DNA of 40,941 nt, taken from assembly GCA_913055845.1 (NCBI GenBank), contig CAJXKO010000015.1, positions 1-40,941 of the forward strand. Direction: 5' to 3'. This document shows positions 1 to 9,602 of this stretch, in pieces. The translations under genes were made by a program, and so were the position numbers. The notes under the pieces were generated by a model. It saw only the letters and a list, made by a program, of their open reading frames with translations. It was not told the origin of the DNA and made no database searches. Within the stretch, counting starts at the first letter, position 1. Each line of letters opens with the position of its first letter. The DNA comes from an uncultured Bacteroidota bacterium (lineage in GTDB: Bacteria; Bacteroidota; Rhodothermia; Rhodothermales; Salinibacteraceae).

Positions 1-518
1 AGGATCTTGGCCTGGCGGGTCAGCTCCGCCTGGATCTCGTCCATCGAGTCCTGGTCGTAGCCCTGAAAGCCCGACACAAAGCAGTTGATGAGCGTGGCCT
101 TGCCGAGGCCGGTGCCCGCATTGGCGAAGATGCGGCCGCCGGGCGTGAATGGAAAGGGACCGGTGTCGAGCCCCTTTCCGCTCAGAAGCTGATAGAAGCG
201 CTGGGTCCAGAGCTCGATGTCGTCTTCGATCGACGCCAGGGCCCGCGCATTGCGGTACCACGTGTCCGGCACGTGGCCGTCGGTGCCGTACTGGTAGTTC
301 TGTTCGTAGACCTCTTCGGAGATGTCGGTCTCGAAGATGTCGTCGTTCGTTCGGTCGTCCGCAACGAGATCGCTGTCCGAAAGCCTATACTGGTGCGATC
401 CGTTTTTCCCCGACCGGGTCGCGACGCGATGCCCGTTGGGAGAATGCCCGTTGGTGGACTCGGCCGGGTCGGCCACGTCGGCCGCGGATGATTCCGTGGA
501 GGAGGGATTTTGAGACAT
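1..518 (-). CDS. nrdJ: Class II (adenosylcobalamin-dependent) ribonucleotide reductase, 5' part only
   Basis: This gene runs off the left edge, so only about 172 N-terminal residues are visible. The ATG at 516-518 opens a Ser/Asn/Asp-rich, probably disordered leader of about 45 residues. After it come a helix containing WTQRFYQLL, then FTPGGRIFANAGT, then ATLINCFVSG, and DSMDEIQAELTRQAKIL at the window edge. The GGRI-ANAGT and INCFV signatures are typical of the catalytic subunit of cobalamin-dependent ribonucleotide reductases. These reduce ribonucleotides to deoxyribonucleotides with a cobalamin-generated thiyl radical and need no oxygen. No ATP-cone is seen at the N-terminus. A cobalamin riboswitch precedes it on the same strand, which supports the B12 link. 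The class assignment rests on the N-terminal third only; the catalytic cysteines lie outside the window. Confidence 0.85.
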   Translation of the reverse strand, partial: MSQNPSSTESSAADVADPAESTNGHSPNGHRVATRSGKNGSHQYRLSDSDLVADDRTNDDIFETDISEEVYEQNYQYGTDGHVPDTWYRNARALASIEDDIELWTQRFYQLLSGKGLDTGPFPFTPGGRIFANAGTGLGKATLINCFVSGFQGYDQDSMDEIQAELTRQAKI

Positions 519-611
519 AACTGAGCGCTCGGTTAAAAGAAAAAGGACCTCGGACGATTGGCGCGCGTCACGAAGGCCAGGGCGCGCTGAGAGAAGCGAC
601 TCGGTGTAAAC

Positions 612-870
612 CTGCTCCGTGCAGCGGGAGCAAACTGCCCGGAACAGCTCCAGCCAGTGCCGTCGATCAACTCGTACGCCGCGGACCACATGCCCTTGGG
701 ACGCGCAGGGCTCCTCGTCCCGATACAATGACCGGGACAAGGCGTGATCACTCTCCGAGCGGGCATTCGGGCTTTGACCGTTGCGCGACAGCGCCGGAGT
801 TGCACCGGTCTTTCCCCGCGACGAAGGTCCACCAGGCCGGTGGGTGCCTACCGCCATGCCACGACAGCAC
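612..870 (-). promoter_or_regulatory. Cobalamin (B12) riboswitch in the leader of nrdJ
   Basis: Read on the minus strand, the leader has the ordered core of an AdoCbl riboswitch: GGGGAAAG, then CCGGTGCAACTCCGG (P5 and its loop, about 796-811), then GCTGTCGCGCAACGGTC (about 777-793), then the B12 box AAGCCCGAATGCCCGC at about 759-774. Downstream is a hairpin TGCTCC/GGAGCA (613-632) whose loop contains TGCAC. This is exactly complementary to GTGCA in the P5 loop (801-805), as expected for the L5-L13 kissing interaction. A further perfect hairpin GTCCCG/CGGGAC lies at 717-738. A T-rich tract (about 535-546 on the minus strand) follows just before the nrdJ start. The 5' boundary is approximate. 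Whether it acts by termination or at translation is not resolved. Confidence 0.85.
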
Positions 871-1402
871 GGCCCCGGAGAGTACGTGCTCAATAAGCGT
901 GCTCTGTACGGTAGGTTTCCGGCGCCAAAGTATCAAGCGGATGCGGAAGAGTACTGTTATTGGTACAGTCTGCAAGTCCCACTCAGCGCGACTCTAGAGG
1001 GCTCCCGCGAGAATGCCCCTTTGTGAATTCCCTGCCCCGTAAGACGTACTTTTCAGCGGCGTGAGATTCCCCGTGCCCCTAGACGTCCGCCTTAACGACT
1101 CTCAAACTTGAAACTCCGCGATCAAACTGGGTGGAGGATCGAACAGCCCGGCGCGGAGCCGAATCGTCTTCCCGCCCCCACGACCGTGGGCCCGTGCCCC
1201 AGCCACCCACTGGCGACCTCGTTCAGACGCTCGCCGTATCGGCAGCAACTGTGAATGGGGGAGTACCGTTATTGATTCCCCCGTAACAAAACGCTGCTTC
1301 TTCGAGCGAAAGGGGCGTCCGGGCAGGCTCCATCGGCGGAAGAACGGACCGATTTTCACGGACATATCTCTCGTACCGCCCTCTTCGAAAAGACTCTCGC
1401 CC
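871..1402. other. Intergenic stretch upstream of the riboswitch
   Basis: I see no convincing gene here. Open frames in this interval have no recognisable family, signal peptide or codon logic. The nrdJ promoter must lie in the part nearest the riboswitch, but no consensus promoter stands out; TACTTTGG on the minus strand near 927-934 is only a near match to the Bacteroidota -7 element. A hairpin of GGGGGA and TCCCCC flanks 1257-1282. Two near-identical 16-mers are listed separately. Confidence 0.5.
949..1276. repeat. Pair of near-identical 16-bp motifs upstream of nrdJ
   Basis: GAGTACTGTTATTGGT at 949-964 and GAGTACCGTTATTGAT at 1261-1276 match at 14 of 16 positions in the same orientation. 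One lies just upstream of the riboswitch and the other about 310 bp further away. They could be operator sites for a regulator of nrdJ, or chance. They do not resemble the NrdR box as I know it. Confidence 0.3.
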
Positions 1403-2785
1403 TTAGTCGTCCCCCCCTCTCCCATACCGGAAGTTGTACGACAGGCCCACCTCGGGCGTCGCCCGTGTCACGTCGATCCCGCCGTAGAGGACGATTCGCC
1501 CGAAGTTTCCCACGAGCCCCCCCGATACGGCCGGCTCCACGTCGCTCCCCGCGTCGGGATCCACCATAACGCCGAGACCGATCGCGGGCTGGACGCGGGC
1601 CCCGAGGAGATCGTAGAATCCGAGAGCACGGATGCTAAGCTTCTGACCGGGATCGTCGTCGAGCACCTCGCGGTTGACGGCCGCCTGCACCTGTACCCCC
1701 CCTCTCGGATGCGTGTAGCCGGACGCAAGCCCGAGGGGCGTATCGCCCCGCCCGTAGAGCCCGACCGTGCCCCCGGCAAACGCAACAAGGCCCACAGCCG
1801 CCGCAGCGGCGAGGGCCGGGGCCTGGAGGTTCGTGTCATCATCGTCGTCGTCCTCGTCCTCCCCCGACTGAGACGCACCAGTGTCCGACTGTTCGCCTCC
1901 ATTCCGGCCGCCCTTTTCGTCGTCGCTACCATCCGCCCCACGAGTGCGCCCCTCGTCCCGATCCGCGCCCTGATCCCGGTCGGCCTCGGCCGTGGGCGTG
2001 CGGCCAACCGTCTCGCCCCGCGGGCGGCGGGTACGTCGCCCCCCCTTGCCATCCCCATCGTCGTCCCCGATGTAGTACGGCCGCGGACCGATCCGCCAGC
2101 CGATGAAGACGCGGGTTCGCGGCCGATAAATGCTCGGGGGACGTGAGGGCTCGTCTCGGCGCTCTCGAGCATCGGGGCGGCGATCTGAGTTGCCACTGCG
2201 CTGGACGCTAGCCGCCGCGAAGCCCATCCGCTCCACGACCAGTCGGTCGAGCGTAATGCCCTCCCGCAGGAGCCGACGGGCCTCGTCGGGCGGGGTGTTG
2301 AGGAAAACACGGTCGTGGGCCACGCTCACGTTGAAGGCAAAGCGATCGGGAAGCGCACGGAGGGCCATGCTGTCTACGCCAATGATCATCTCGGCCTCCT
2401 TCTCGCCGTCCACTCGCACGTCGGCCCGCAGCTCCACGTTGGTCATACGAAGGGCCCTGGGAGCCTCCTGGCGGGGCAGAATGGTGCCCTCGTAGAGCAC
2501 CCGCTCGGCGGGGCGCCAGCTGAGCACGAACGACCAGCGTGAGGTGGTATCCGTGGTGGCGTATCGGTAGTCGAGGGCCAGCGAGTCGATGCGCGGAAGC
2601 AAGTAGGGCGCGTCCTGACCCATCTCGTCGAGCAGCGCCGGGAGGGACCGCGGCCACGATTCGAGCGCAACGGTGGCCTGCGCCGTCCCTCGCGACGGCT
2701 GTGCGAGGCCGACGGATCCTCCGCTAAGCGACAGCACGCCGACGAGGAGTACGAGTCGAAATGTCGTAGAAAGGAGACATCGCAT
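1403..2785 (-). CDS. Secreted acidic protein of unknown function, possible outer-membrane protein
   Basis: I do not recognise this family. The ATG at 2783-2785 is chosen because the protein then begins MRCLLSTTFRLVLLVGVLSL, a good signal peptide ending near GLAQPS; the upstream in-frame alternative is a TTG that would bury it. About 460 residues follow. The first half (about 30-200) is a mixed alpha/beta region with no cysteine-rich or catalytic motif that I can name. The middle (about 215-330) is low complexity, rich in Arg, Asp, Glu and Gly, and ends in a run of Asp. The last 110 or so residues contain a glycine-rich hydrophobic segment (LAAAAAVGLVAFAGGTVG) followed by alternating strands ending LSYNFRYG, which resembles a short beta-barrel end. 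It lies downstream of recQ on the same strand, 186 bp away, with no obvious functional link. Confidence 0.7.
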   Translation of the reverse strand: MRCLLSTTFRLVLLVGVLSLSGGSVGLAQPSRGTAQATVALESWPRSLPALLDEMGQDAPYLLPRIDSLALDYRYATTDTTSRWSFVLSWRPAERVLYEGTILPRQEAPRALRMTNVELRADVRVDGEKEAEMIIGVDSMALRALPDRFAFNVSVAHDRVFLNTPPDEARRLLREGITLDRLVVERMGFAAASVQRSGNSDRRPDARERRDEPSRPPSIYRPRTRVFIGWRIGPRPYYIGDDDGDGKGGRRTRRPRGETVGRTPTAEADRDQGADRDEGRTRGADGSDDEKGGRNGGEQSDTGASQSGEDEDDDDDDTNLQAPALAAAAAVGLVAFAGGTVGLYGRGDTPLGLASGYTHPRGGVQVQAAVNREVLDDDPGQKLSIRALGFYDLLGARVQPAIGLGVMVDPDAGSDVEPAVSGGLVGNFGRIVLYGGIDVTRATPEVGLSYNFRYGRGGDD

Positions 2786-2971
2786 AGGACTTCGGTGTAC
2801 GACAAACGAAAGGGACCGCTGGATCAATTGGAGTCGCGGCGAATCCCGCCGGGGTCACAGGAATCTCGGGTTTCCCTTCCTTCCGAGACCTTTTCTGCGG
2901 CTCTGAATTCTCCTCCCCTTCATGCAACGAGTGGCGGCGCGAACGGCTCCCACCGACAGAAGCCCTTCTCG

Positions 2972-4795
<1,824 letters not shown>

Positions 4796-4979
4796 AGAGA
4801 ACGTTAGGTTCGCAAGCTCGAAACGAACGGGAAATGAGGCGTCTGTGCCACTTGGGGCACGGATACTGAGTTCCCCCTCGCACGTGAAGGGCGTCTTGGT
4901 TCGAACACATTGAACGCCTCCCGTCGCCCCCCGTATCAACGGCGTCTTTTCCCGCTCCCTTCACACCTTCTCTTCCGTC

Positions 4980-5633
4980 ATGGACACCAACGTCTACACC
5001 TACGAGGGCGACGACGTGACCGTCACCTGGGACCGCGAGCGCTGTATTCATGCCCAGGCCTGCGTGGACGGCCTGCCCAGCGTCTTCGACCCGGAGCGCC
5101 GCCCGTGGATCGACCCCGACCAGGCCAATGCCGACGCCGTGGAGGCGGTGGTACCGCGCTGCCCCACTGGTGCCCTTCACCTCACCCGCGACGGCGAGGA
5201 CCCCGAACCCCTTCCGTCCACCAATCGCATCTCGCTCTCCCCCAATGGCCCCCTCCTGGTCCGCGCCGACGCTGAACTGGTGAACAGCGACGGCGAAACG
5301 CTGCTCACCGACACGCGCATGGCGCTCTGCCGCTGTGGCCGGTCCGACAATAAGCCACTCTGTGACGGCAGTCACGACGAAGGGTTCGACGACGCAGGGG
5401 ACATCGCGGTCGACCACCTCTCGACCCCCGACGACGCTGAGGACGAAGGCCCCCTCCGCATCCGAGCCACCGAGGACGGGCCCTTCGTGGTCGAGGGCCC
5501 GGTCACGATCGAGGCCGCCGACGAGGCGGATGCGGTGTCGGGCCACCGGGGCGCGCTCTGCCGCTGCGGCGCCTCCGAGAGCAGGCCCTTCTGCGACGGG
5601 AGCCACGCAGAGATCGGGTTCGAAGCGGACTGA
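4980..5633 (+). CDS. Iron-sulfur protein: Fer4_19 domain plus two CDGSH domains
   Basis: A 217-residue cytosolic protein carrying three predicted iron-sulfur sites. Residues 10-70 form a divergent mono-cluster ferredoxin domain (Fer4_19): CIHAQACVDGLPSVFD gives Cys22 and Cys28, and RCPTGAL gives Cys61. Two CDGSH (mitoNEET-type) motifs follow. CRCGRSDNKPLCDGSH has ligands Cys117, Cys119, Cys128 and His132. CRCGASESRPFCDGSH has Cys194, Cys196, Cys205 and His209. CDGSH domains bind redox-active, transferable 2Fe-2S clusters through three Cys and one His, all present here. The linkers are very acidic. Role unknown; electron transfer or cluster transfer is likely. It is divergent from recQ and followed by a CDF transporter 217 bp downstream. 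Confidence 0.9.
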   Translation: MDTNVYTYEGDDVTVTWDRERCIHAQACVDGLPSVFDPERRPWIDPDQANADAVEAVVPRCPTGALHLTRDGEDPEPLPSTNRISLSPNGPLLVRADAELVNSDGETLLTDTRMALCRCGRSDNKPLCDGSHDEGFDDAGDIAVDHLSTPDDAEDEGPLRIRATEDGPFVVEGPVTIEAADEADAVSGHRGALCRCGASESRPFCDGSHAEIGFEAD

Positions 5634-5850
5634 CTGCCCCCGAGGACCTGCCGTCCCAGCACGATGTCTCCTCGTCAAATGGAGGGGAGCGGCGGAAGTG
5701 TGGGAGCATGGGAGTATCAGCGCCCGATCCGATCTTATGCTCTACGGGTGTTTCTCATATACTCCCGCCTGCCCTTTCTCCCATGCCCCCAGACTTTGCC
5801 CACGCGCTCTACTTCCGCACTCTCTACTGCCACGTCCCCACACCCCAAAC

Positions 5851-6801
5851 ATGGCCTCGTCGAAAAAGGCGATCTACGCCGCCATCATCGGCAACTTCGC
5901 CATCGCCGTTACCAAGTTTCTCGGCGCCGCGGTGAGCGGCAGCTCTGCCATGCTGGCCGAGGGCATTCACTCGCTCGTCGACACCGGCAACGGCGGCCTA
6001 CTCCTGCTTGGCATCCGTCGGAGCAAGCGCCCGCCCGACGACCGGCATCCCTATGGTTACGGCAAGTCGCTCTACTTCTACACCCTCGTCGTGGCCGTTC
6101 TCATCTTCGGCCTGGGCGGCGGCATTTCGCTGTACGAGGGCTTTCTGCACACCCTTGATCCCGGCCACGGGGGCCCCGGCACCGCCACGGTCTTCGGGCT
6201 TACGATCGGCGGCCTCACCCTCAACACCATCGTCCTCGGCGCCGCCATCGTGTTCGAGGGCTTTGCCCTCCGCACCGCCCTTCAGGAATTCAACAAGCAG
6301 CGTGGCGACACGCCATTCTTCGAGGCCATCGTGACGAGCAAAGACCCCACGACCTTCACGGTGGTGTTCGAGGATACCGCCGCGATGGCCGGACTCGTCG
6401 TGGCCCTCGTGGGCGTGCACCTCGCCAGTGCCCTCCACATGCCCATCATCGACGGCATCGCGTCGATGGTGATCGGGCTTATCCTCTGTGGGGTGGCACT
6501 CTTTTTGATCTGGGAAAGCAAGAAGCTCCTCATCGGTGAAGCCGCGACCCCCGAATTGCGCGATAGCCTTCGCCGCCTGGCCCGAAACGACGCCGACGTG
6601 GACGCTGTGCAGCGCCTCCTCACGATGCACATGGGACCGTACTCGCTGCTCCTCAACATGGACCTGAGATTCCGCGACGGCCTGGATGCCAAAGACACGG
6701 AAAAGGCGGTGGAGCGGCTGGAAAAAGCCATCCGGCAGCAGCACCCCCACGTGCAGTACATCTTTATTGAGGCCGACGCCATCGCGACGGCGGGATCGTG
6801 A
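5851..6801 (+). CDS. Cation diffusion facilitator (CDF) family metal transporter
   Basis: A 316-residue inner-membrane divalent-metal/proton antiporter, likely exporting Zn(II) or a similar ion. The ATG at 5851 (MASSKKAIYAAIIGNFAIA) is preferred because upstream in-frame sequence reads through the CDGSH gene in another frame. TM2 carries AEGIHSLVDTGN (about 36-47) with the metal-site His and Asp. The cytosolic loop has DDRHPYGYGK (63-72), the hallmark of the family. TM5 contains VFEDTAAMAG, and a later helix contains PIIDGIASMVIG. The segment SKDPTTFTVVFEDTAA resembles the SLC30A9 (ZnT9)-like branch. A cytoplasmic C-terminal domain of about 90 residues completes it. Metal specificity cannot be read from the sequence. 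Confidence 0.93.
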   Translation: MASSKKAIYAAIIGNFAIAVTKFLGAAVSGSSAMLAEGIHSLVDTGNGGLLLLGIRRSKRPPDDRHPYGYGKSLYFYTLVVAVLIFGLGGGISLYEGFLHTLDPGHGGPGTATVFGLTIGGLTLNTIVLGAAIVFEGFALRTALQEFNKQRGDTPFFEAIVTSKDPTTFTVVFEDTAAMAGLVVALVGVHLASALHMPIIDGIASMVIGLILCGVALFLIWESKKLLIGEAATPELRDSLRRLARNDADVDAVQRLLTMHMGPYSLLLNMDLRFRDGLDAKDTEKAVERLEKAIRQQHPHVQYIFIEADAIATAGS

Positions 6802-6918
6802 TGGGCCTCGCCCCCGCAGAACCGTCGTTGACGCTGGGCTGCGAATTCGGTACCCTATCCGCGGGTTCAGCGTGTGTCCTGCAGTTTCTCCCCACCCACG
6901 TTTCTCCTTTTCCCTGCT

Positions 6919-8694
6919 ATGCGGTTTTCATTTTCCCGTGTGCTGCCCCCGAGCGCAGTCGCCGGTGCCCTCGTGCTGTTGCTCGCCGGCTGCGGATCAC
7001 TGCCCTCGCTTGTGACCACCCCGCCGCCCCAGCAGGTACCCAAGGATACAATCCTGGTGGCCGACCAGGACACCACCGCTCTCGACCCGGAGGTGGCGCG
7101 CCTTTACGTACTGCAATCCGAGCTCCTCGCCACGGAGGACAGTGTGCGCCGTACCCAGTTGCTGAGCCGGGCCATGACGAAACTGGCCACACTGCTCCGT
7201 ACCCAACCGAAGGCCCTCGAACGCGAGGCTGTGCGGTCGGTCTACGGCGACCTCACGGCCGAATACCGACGGTTCCACGGCTACCCCAGCGACCCCGACT
7301 CCACCCTGCTGGCCCGCGGACAAATCTTCGCCGTCCGCGCCCGCCTCTTCGCGTCGCTCGACGACGTTGAGAACCCGCTCTTGAACGTAGAGCCCACCAA
7401 TCCGGAGGCCGAGGTGGAAAACGCCGAGATCTCGATGACCTCGAATCGGCTCGTGCAGCAGAGCACGACCCACCTCAAAGAGGATCCCAGCCGGCACGTC
7501 ACCCACTGGCTTCGGCGCGTGCAGGTGTACGGGCCGATGATTGAACACATTCTGGCGGAGGAGGACGTCCCCCAGGAACTGAAGTACCTCGCCATGATCG
7601 AGAGCGGCCTCAATCCCGATGCCCGGAGCTGGGCCGGGGCCGTGGGCATGTGGCAGTTCATGCCGTCTACCGGCCGGCACTACGGCCTCACCATCAACGC
7701 GTGGGTGGACGAGCGACGCGACCCCGAGAAGGCCACGCGGGCGGCGGCGCGCTACCTGAGCGACCTGCACGCCGAATTTAACGACTGGCACCTCGCCCTG
7801 GCCGGCTTCAACTGCGGTGGAGGCTGCGTGCGGGAGGCCCTGCGCCGAAGCGACGCCGAGGACCCGTCGTACTGGGACGTGCACGAGTATCTGCCCCGCG
7901 AGACGCAGGGCTACGTGCCCATGTTCATCGCCGCGGCGCGCATTATGGAAAACCCCGAAGCGTTCGGCATCGAATCGTCCGAGTCGGCCTCCCCCCTCGC
8001 CTACGACTACGTGCCCGTACACGGAAGCCGCCTCTCGCTCAGCACCGTGGCCCGACTTGCCGACACCACGCGCAGTGCCATCGAGTCGCTCAACCCGGAG
8101 CTGCGCCGGGCCCGCGTGCCGCCCTCCAAGGAGCGGTACTACCTGCGCATCCCCTTGGGCAGCTACCCGCGCTTCGCGTGGAACTACGCTGACCTCCCGG
8201 ACGAGAAGAAACAGCCCGCCACTACGTACGCCGTACGCCGCGGGGACACGCTGTCCGAGATTGCCGCGCAGTTCGGGATCTCTACCACCGCCCTGCAGCG
8301 ACTCAACGGCATCAACGGCTCCGTCATCCGCCCCGGCGATCGCCTCGTCGTCCCCGTACAGGACTACTCGGGCGCACTTACCGCCAGTGGGCCGAAAGAG
8401 CCGATGCGCGTGCAGTACGACACGTCGCCCCCGGCGCGCGCACTCGACGCCATCGAGACGGCCCGCGCCCCCTCCACGTCCTCCGACGACACGACGGCCG
8501 TCCCGGCAGAGGGGACCTCGTCCTCGCCCCCCCAAACTGCCTCACGCACGACGCGAACCTACCGGGTGACGCAGGGCGACACGCTCGGGGAGATTGCTCA
8601 GCGCTTCGACGTGACCGTGCGGGAACTCAAGATCTGGAACGACCTCAACGGCACGCGCCTCTACCCGGGCCAGCGCCTCCAGATCCGAGATTAA
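6919..8694 (+). CDS. Membrane-bound lytic transglycosylase (MltD-like) lipoprotein with two LysM domains
   Basis: Cleaves peptidoglycan glycan strands in the periplasm to give 1,6-anhydro-MurNAc ends. The ATG at 6919 gives a lipoprotein signal (VLLLAGCGS, lipidated Cys25); the earlier in-frame start would place 15 extra residues before it. The SLT domain spans about 205-320: MIESGLNP holds the catalytic Glu228, followed by SWAGAVGMWQFMPSTGRHYG and LALAGFNCG. Two LysM peptidoglycan-binding repeats lie at about 434-478 (YAVRRGDTLSEIAAQFGIS) and 547-590 (YRVTQGDTLGEIAQRFDV), separated by a Ser/Thr/Pro linker. 591 residues and this domain order match MltD-type enzymes. The next gene is convergent. 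Confidence 0.95.
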   Translation: MRFSFSRVLPPSAVAGALVLLLAGCGSLPSLVTTPPPQQVPKDTILVADQDTTALDPEVARLYVLQSELLATEDSVRRTQLLSRAMTKLATLLRTQPKALEREAVRSVYGDLTAEYRRFHGYPSDPDSTLLARGQIFAVRARLFASLDDVENPLLNVEPTNPEAEVENAEISMTSNRLVQQSTTHLKEDPSRHVTHWLRRVQVYGPMIEHILAEEDVPQELKYLAMIESGLNPDARSWAGAVGMWQFMPSTGRHYGLTINAWVDERRDPEKATRAAARYLSDLHAEFNDWHLALAGFNCGGGCVREALRRSDAEDPSYWDVHEYLPRETQGYVPMFIAAARIMENPEAFGIESSESASPLAYDYVPVHGSRLSLSTVARLADTTRSAIESLNPELRRARVPPSKERYYLRIPLGSYPRFAWNYADLPDEKKQPATTYAVRRGDTLSEIAAQFGISTTALQRLNGINGSVIRPGDRLVVPVQDYSGALTASGPKEPMRVQYDTSPPARALDAIETARAPSTSSDDTTAVPAEGTSSSPPQTASRTTRTYRVTQGDTLGEIAQRFDVTVRELKIWNDLNGTRLYPGQRLQIRD

Positions 8695-8799
8695 AGGGCC
8701 GAGCATTCGGGGAGAGACGGGCCGTTCTGCCCTCCCTGCCGCGTGGCCGTTCCGGCGCTCCGCTGCCCCCTCCCACTCACCGCACCTTCCCCTGGCGTT

Positions 8800-9186
8800 T
8801 CAGTCCTGTGCCTCGTCCGCATCGGTCTCGTCGCTGTATACCTGCCGAACGGTGCCGGCGACCTCCACCGCCACGTTTCGGTTGTAGCGAAGGGCGAGGT
8901 CCTCGTATTTGATCACGTCGTAGATCGTCCCAATAAGGCAGAGCCCGCCCGTAAAGAGATAGACGAGCCCAAGGGCGAACTCCTCCATGTAGAGCCGCTG
9001 CAGCCCCGCGGCGCCGATGAACCCAACCGCGGCGAGAATCAAAATGTGCACGGGCTCGCGGCGGCGTGAGCGGTAGATCCGGGCGAAGTGCTCGGCCTGC
9101 TCATCGGTCATCTTGTTGAGCAGGCGGGCGACCTCGACCTGTTCGTCGCCTTCGAGTTCGGGGAGATGCTGTAGAATCTTGGACAT
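8800..9186 (-). CDS. TM2 domain-containing membrane protein
   Basis: A 128-residue protein. The N-terminal 45 residues are soluble and helical (ELEGDEQVEVARLLNKM). A TM2-type pair of membrane helices follows at about 48-92: ILILAAVGFIGAAGLQRLY, then a short turn and LGLVYLFTGGLCLIGTIYDV. The G-x-x-x-x-x-RLY between the helices and the G-x-x-x-x-x-TGG pattern are typical of TM2 proteins, although this member has GLQRLY rather than the commonest form. The C-terminus is acidic. Molecular role is unknown for the family. The next gene on the strand, DUF2752, is 34 bp upstream, a pairing common in Bacteroidota. Confidence 0.85.
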   Translation of the reverse strand: MSKILQHLPELEGDEQVEVARLLNKMTDEQAEHFARIYRSRRREPVHILILAAVGFIGAAGLQRLYMEEFALGLVYLFTGGLCLIGTIYDVIKYEDLALRYNRNVAVEVAGTVRQVYSDETDADEAQD

Positions 9187-9220
9187 GGGCGAGCGAAATT
9201 GTGAGGGGAGCGGGTGAAGC

Positions 9221-9538
9221 TCAACGGGAGGCGCGGAGCGAGGAGCGACAGACCGTCACGATGTGGACCACGAGCACACCGACAACGGGTCCGGCCAGCG
9301 GATGGGCGGCCCACGAGGCGTCCCAGTTGCCGCGCACCAAGTGTGCGATGCCAGTGCCGAGGCCGTCGCCCGGACAGGGCAGGCCTAGGTGCTCGATCAG
9401 GCACAGGTTGAGTCCGCCCGATGCCTGCGGATCAATGCTGGCCGCAAAGGCGAGGGCCCCTGCCCAGAAGACTGCTTCGAGCGGAATGGCCCGAAGCCAC
9501 TGGACGAGATCAGACGTCTTCTTCTGAACCGCGAACAT
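9221..9538 (-). CDS. DUF2752 family membrane protein
   Basis: About 105 residues from the ATG at 9536-9538 (MFAVQKKTS); a GTG at 9616 would add 26 residues but would almost abut the gene upstream. Two hydrophobic segments flank the conserved LPCPGDGLGTG motif, followed by RGNWDASWAAHPL, the signature of DUF2752. Many members have CPGCG; here the second Cys is Asp (CPGDG). Function of the family is unknown. It sits between the TM2 gene and the hydrolase on the same strand. Confidence 0.82.
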   Translation of the reverse strand: MFAVQKKTSDLVQWLRAIPLEAVFWAGALAFAASIDPQASGGLNLCLIEHLGLPCPGDGLGTGIAHLVRGNWDASWAAHPLAGPVVGVLVVHIVTVCRSSLRASR

Positions 9539-9602
9539 TGAGAGTGGGGCAAAGGAGAAGTCTGCGTGGTTTACCGTCTCTACGCCCCCGACGCTCTTAC
9601 TG

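Noticed and set aside
728-1026. Short frames on both strands within and beside the riboswitch
   Set aside because: They cross the conserved RNA core, and their translations are arbitrary.
1257-1282. GGGGGA/TCCCCC hairpin as a terminator for the secreted-protein gene
   Set aside because: It is short, has a long loop and no T-run on the minus strand.
1102-1425. 107-codon frame on the minus strand
   Set aside because: It overlaps the end of the secreted-protein gene, has no recognisable family or signal, and looks like ordinary GC-rich noncoding sequence.
6997-8535. 512-codon minus-strand frame opposite the lytic transglycosylase
   Set aside because: Shadow caused by GC-rich codon use; the plus strand encodes SLT and LysM motifs.
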